DNA of 41,113 nt from Terriglobia bacterium (GTDB lineage Bacteria; Acidobacteriota; Terriglobia; Terriglobales; SCQP01), in NCBI GenBank assembly GCA_021323595.1, contig JAJPKR010000050.1:1-41113 (forward strand). Direction: 5' to 3'. The notes under the pieces are model-generated. The model was not told where the DNA came from, did not search any database, and saw only the letters and a program-made list of their open reading frames with translations. How positions within the stretch are numbered: the first letter of the stretch is position 1; each line of letters begins with the position of its first letter. Below, in pieces: positions 38,091-41,113 of this stretch. Position numbers and translations under genes: made by a program.

Positions 38091-41000
38091 ATGAAGTTCA
38101 GCCGAATATGCCCGGCGCTCCTTGCAGCCCTCCTCGTATCGCCCGCTTGCGCGCAGGTCGCAACCGGCGCCCCCCCCTTCGCGACCATGGCGCCGATGGC
38201 GGAAGGCCAGCTCAACCTCGCCAACCTTAACCTCCTGCTCCCAGTCCCTGTCGTCGCCAAGGCCGGGGCGGGAATGCCGTTCTCCTACACGCTCGTCTAC
38301 AACAGCGCGGTCTGGAGACCGGTCGCCAGCTCCTGGCAGCCGGCAACCAACTTCGGCTGGAACGCGGAGACGAACCCGCTCACGGGCTACGAAACATACC
38401 AGGCCACGTCCAACCAATGCGGCTACGGCTACCCGACCCAGATGTACAGCTTCACGATCTACGCAGGCTTCGCCTACACGGATGCATTTGGCGTCCAGCA
38501 CGACTTCCCGCTCGTGATCCAGTATCCGACCGGGCTGCCCTGCGGGCCCCAGTACGCCTCCTCGGGGACCGCCGTGGCCACCGACGGCAGCGGCTACACC
38601 CTGACCGCCTCGACCAGCGGCGGCGCCCCCTACGTGTCCTTATCCTCCGCCTCTGGTCAGGGCATAAGCGCCCCGCTCTTTCTCGCGGGCTCCCCGATAA
38701 CACCCGCGCCGAACTCCGTCACGGACCCAAACGGCAACAAGATCTCGACCGACGGCAGCGGCAATTTCTACGACACACTCGGGCTCAAGGCGCTCGCCAT
38801 TTCAGGCAGCCAGTCGCCCAATGGCTCGATGACGTTCACCTACTCCGTCGCCGGCGGCGCTACCGCACAGCTGGTCGTCAGGTTCGGCAGCTACTCGGTC
38901 CGTACCAACTTCGGCTGCGCCGGCGTCAGCGAGTACTCCAAAAGCAGCGTGCCGCTCGTCAGCGAAATTGACCTGCCCGACGGCACCAGCTATACGTTTG
39001 GTTACGAGGCCACGCCAGGCTACTCCGGCGACGTCACCGCCCGCATCGCCTCGATTAAGCTCCCAACCGGCGGGACAATTTCCTACGGCTACTCCGGGGG
39101 CAGCAACGGCGTCGTCTGTGCCGACGGCTCAACGGCGACCCTGACGCGCACACTGCCGGACGGCGGCCGCTGGACCTACGCACACGCAGAAAGCGGCCAC
39201 GCCTGGACCACCGCGGTCACCGACCCCTCCGGCGACGTGACCAACTACTCCTTCCAGGACATCTACCAAACCGAGCGCCAGGTGAACTCAGGGTCGAGCA
39301 CGACGCTCGAGACGGTTTTCACCTGCTACAACGGCGCCGTTGCGCCCTGCAACTCAACGTCCGTGACCCTCCCGATCACAAAGCAAGCCGTCACCACGCA
39401 GACCGACACCAACCTCCAATCCAGCGCCGTCACCTCTTTCAACGCCTACGGCCTGCCAACGGAGGTGGATGAATACGGTTGGGGCAGCGGCGCGGTCGGG
39501 CCGCTCTTCAGGAAGACGCTGACGCAATACGCCTCTCTCGGCGCGATCGTGGACCGGCCCGCGAGCGTGCAGGTGACCGACGGCAGCGGCACCCAACGAG
39601 CGCTCACGAATTATTCCTACGACTCGCGCGGAAACACGCTCACGGTCTCGCGTTGGGTCGCCGGGGCGAACTACGACACGACGACCTATACCGTCAACCC
39701 CAACGGCACCGTGGCCACCGCGAAAGACCCACGCGGCTACACGACCACCTACAGCTACGGCTCAGGCTCCTGCAACGGCGCCTTCCCGACCAATGTGACC
39801 CTCCCGAGCAACCTGACGACCGCCGCCACCTGGGACTGCGGCATCGCACTGCCCACCGCTGTCACCGGCGTGGACGGCCAGACTACGACGTTTCACTACG
39901 GCGCCCCGGGCGCGCCCGACCCGTTCGCGCGCATCACCCAGATTGACGCGCCGGGCCCGAGCGCCGGCAGCCCCCGCGAGGCGGTGATCCAATATAGCGA
40001 CACCTCGAACCAGGTGGACCGCTGGATCAGCACGACTTCCGACTCGCTGCCGGCGAGCGACAGCGGCTATCGGCACGAGCGCGACATCGCCGATTCACTG
40101 GGGCGGGAAATCGAGCACGATTTGGTGAACGATCCGGCGGGCTTAACGAGGACCTTGACGACGTACGACTCGCTGGGGCGCGTCGCGACGGTCACGAACC
40201 CCTTCCGCCAAACGACCGACCCGACATACGGCATCACGAAATATTCCTACGACGCGCTCGGCCGCGCCACCGCGATCACCAACCCCGACAACTCCGTAAC
40301 GACCCTCGCCTATGGAGGCGGCGTCACTGGCGCCGGGGGGCTGGGCACGTCGCAGTGCAGCGCGAAGGCCTACCCCGTCCTGAGCGACAGCGCGGCCGGC
40401 CGGCCCAGCCAAGTCTGGCTCGACGCCGATGGCAACGTGCTCGAAACCGATGAGCCCAACCAATCGAGCGGCAGCATGACCTCGGGCGAACTCGCCACCT
40501 GCTACACCTACACGACACTCGACCAGTTGGCGACGGTCTCGCAGGGCGGTCAGCAGCGCTCGCTCGATTACGACGGACTGGGGGAGATGCTCTACTCGCG
40601 CTTCCCGGAATCCGCCGCCAACATCGCGGGTCCGGCCGACGGGTTCGGGAACACTAACTGGTCGGAGGCGCTGACGTACGACGCCGACGGCAACGTCCTG
40701 ACGCGCAAGGATGCGGATGGCGTCACGACCACGTTCGGGTACGACGCACTCAACCGGCTCACCAGCGAGACCTTTTCCGATAGCACGCCCGGCCGGTATT
40801 TCATTTACGATTCCACCACCGGATGCACGCTGCCCAGCGGAGCGAACGTCACCTATTCCACCGGCCGGCTGGTCTGCGCCGGCCTCGCGAACACCAGCCA
40901 GTACAATCTGATCAGCCACGACCCAGCAGGCGAGGCTATCGAGACCTGGGACCAAGGCCCGGCGGGCTCCCCCGCCCACCAGGCGTACGCCTACTTCTTC

Positions 41001-41113
41001 AACGGCCAGTTCAGCTCCTACACCAACCCGAACGGCAACGTGTTCACCTACGCGCTCGACAATCCCGGGCGGATCGTCAAGCTTCAGGCCGACGGCACAT
41101 GGAACGGCGGCGA
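38091..41113 (+). CDS. Secreted RHS/YD-repeat protein, 3' end outside window
   Basis: An open frame from ATG 38091 to the window edge (1007 codons, no stop). It has a Sec signal peptide (about 1-21, ending ACA; the Cys lacks a proper lipobox), an N-terminal beta-rich region of about 450 residues, and then YD repeats: YDSRGNTLTVSRW, YDSLGRVATVTNP, YDALGRATAITNP, YDGLGEML, YDADGNVLTRKDADG and YDALNRLTSETF. RHS proteins form a hollow shell, often around a C-terminal toxin; that end is not visible here. Codon use differs from the genes to the left: many Tyr, Asn, Ser and Thr, and more CTC, AAC and ACG, fewer Ala/Arg. GA-rich bases, with no clear Shine-Dalgarno, precede the ATG. It is probably an accessory or transferred gene. 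Confidence 0.88.
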   Translation, partial: MKFSRICPALLAALLVSPACAQVATGAPPFATMAPMAEGQLNLANLNLLLPVPVVAKAGAGMPFSYTLVYNSAVWRPVASSWQPATNFGWNAETNPLTGYETYQATSNQCGYGYPTQMYSFTIYAGFAYTDAFGVQHDFPLVIQYPTGLPCGPQYASSGTAVATDGSGYTLTASTSGGAPYVSLSSASGQGISAPLFLAGSPITPAPNSVTDPNGNKISTDGSGNFYDTLGLKALAISGSQSPNGSMTFTYSVAGGATAQLVVRFGSYSVRTNFGCAGVSEYSKSSVPLVSEIDLPDGTSYTFGYEATPGYSGDVTARIASIKLPTGGTISYGYSGGSNGVVCADGSTATLTRTLPDGGRWTYAHAESGHAWTTAVTDPSGDVTNYSFQDIYQTERQVNSGSSTTLETVFTCYNGAVAPCNSTSVTLPITKQAVTTQTDTNLQSSAVTSFNAYGLPTEVDEYGWGSGAVGPLFRKTLTQYASLGAIVDRPASVQVTDGSGTQRALTNYSYDSRGNTLTVSRWVAGANYDTTTYTVNPNGTVATAKDPRGYTTTYSYGSGSCNGAFPTNVTLPSNLTTAATWDCGIALPTAVTGVDGQTTTFHYGAPGAPDPFARITQIDAPGPSAGSPREAVIQYSDTSNQVDRWISTTSDSLPASDSGYRHERDIADSLGREIEHDLVNDPAGLTRTLTTYDSLGRVATVTNPFRQTTDPTYGITKYSYDALGRATAITNPDNSVTTLAYGGGVTGAGGLGTSQCSAKAYPVLSDSAAGRPSQVWLDADGNVLETDEPNQSSGSMTSGELATCYTYTTLDQLATVSQGGQQRSLDYDGLGEMLYSRFPESAANIAGPADGFGNTNWSEALTYDADGNVLTRKDADGVTTTFGYDALNRLTSETFSDSTPGRYFIYDSTTGCTLPSGANVTYSTGRLVCAGLANTSQYNLISHDPAGEAIETWDQGPAGSPAHQAYAYFFNGQFSSYTNPNGNVFTYALDNPGRIVKLQADGTWNGG

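Overview
The window looks like a stretch of chromosome from a high-GC bacterium. The most likely source is an Acidobacteriota-type genome. This is an inference from the mix of a very long secreted PIG-L (LmbE) protein, a SYLF-domain protein, a type I-beta DAHP synthase beside a free chorismate mutase, an SMC with an acidic insertion in its head, and a large secreted RHS protein. No rRNA, tRNA or CRISPR array was recognised. Almost all of positions 1-37401 is ordinary housekeeping sequence. The last 3.7 kb (37402 onward) has a different character: a long spacer followed by an RHS-repeat gene that runs off the right edge.

Left part (1-12.5 kb): a transposon-end-like tandem repeat; a small exported protein gene interrupted by an in-frame TAG; a secreted PIG-L deacetylase (minus); metH (plus); a small CBS-pair protein (minus) with a possible 36-aa micro-gene behind it; bioA and tag overlapping by GTGA (plus); cspA with its own promoter and terminator, downstream of dacB (both minus); and a 76-aa membrane protein divergent from dacB.

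Middle (12.5-25 kb): an RlpA-like protein, pyrF-selB, and chorismate mutase-aroF, all plus. Then a SYLF protein-ubiD pair (minus), divergent from a polytopic GT-C-like membrane protein (plus). Then a four-gene minus operon: AAA+ ATPase of the Mg-chelatase/MoxR class, VWA/MIDAS protein, AlkB-type dioxygenase and an unknown protein.

Right part (25-41.1 kb): smc-purC-cvpA (plus), ribA (minus) and, divergently, a LytS-type sensor kinase (plus), then carA-carB (plus), and the RHS gene. Pathways represented are methionine/one-carbon (metH), biotin (bioA), pyrimidine (carAB, pyrF), purine (purC), riboflavin (ribA), aromatic amino acids (chorismate mutase, aroF), prenylated-FMN decarboxylation (ubiD), selenocysteine decoding (selB), chromosome condensation (smc), cell wall (dacB, rlpA) and alkylation repair (tag, alkB).

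The most interesting signals are regulatory. Several genes have a TANNNT -10 hexamer exactly six bases before an ATG (metH, dacB, pyrF), which suggests leaderless mRNAs, while other genes carry good Shine-Dalgarno sequences. ribA and the sensor kinase seem to share one symmetric -10 element. carA has a -10 that overlaps the upstream stop codon and a 215-base, hairpin-rich leader. The in-frame amber codon at 576-578 is the clearest coding anomaly.
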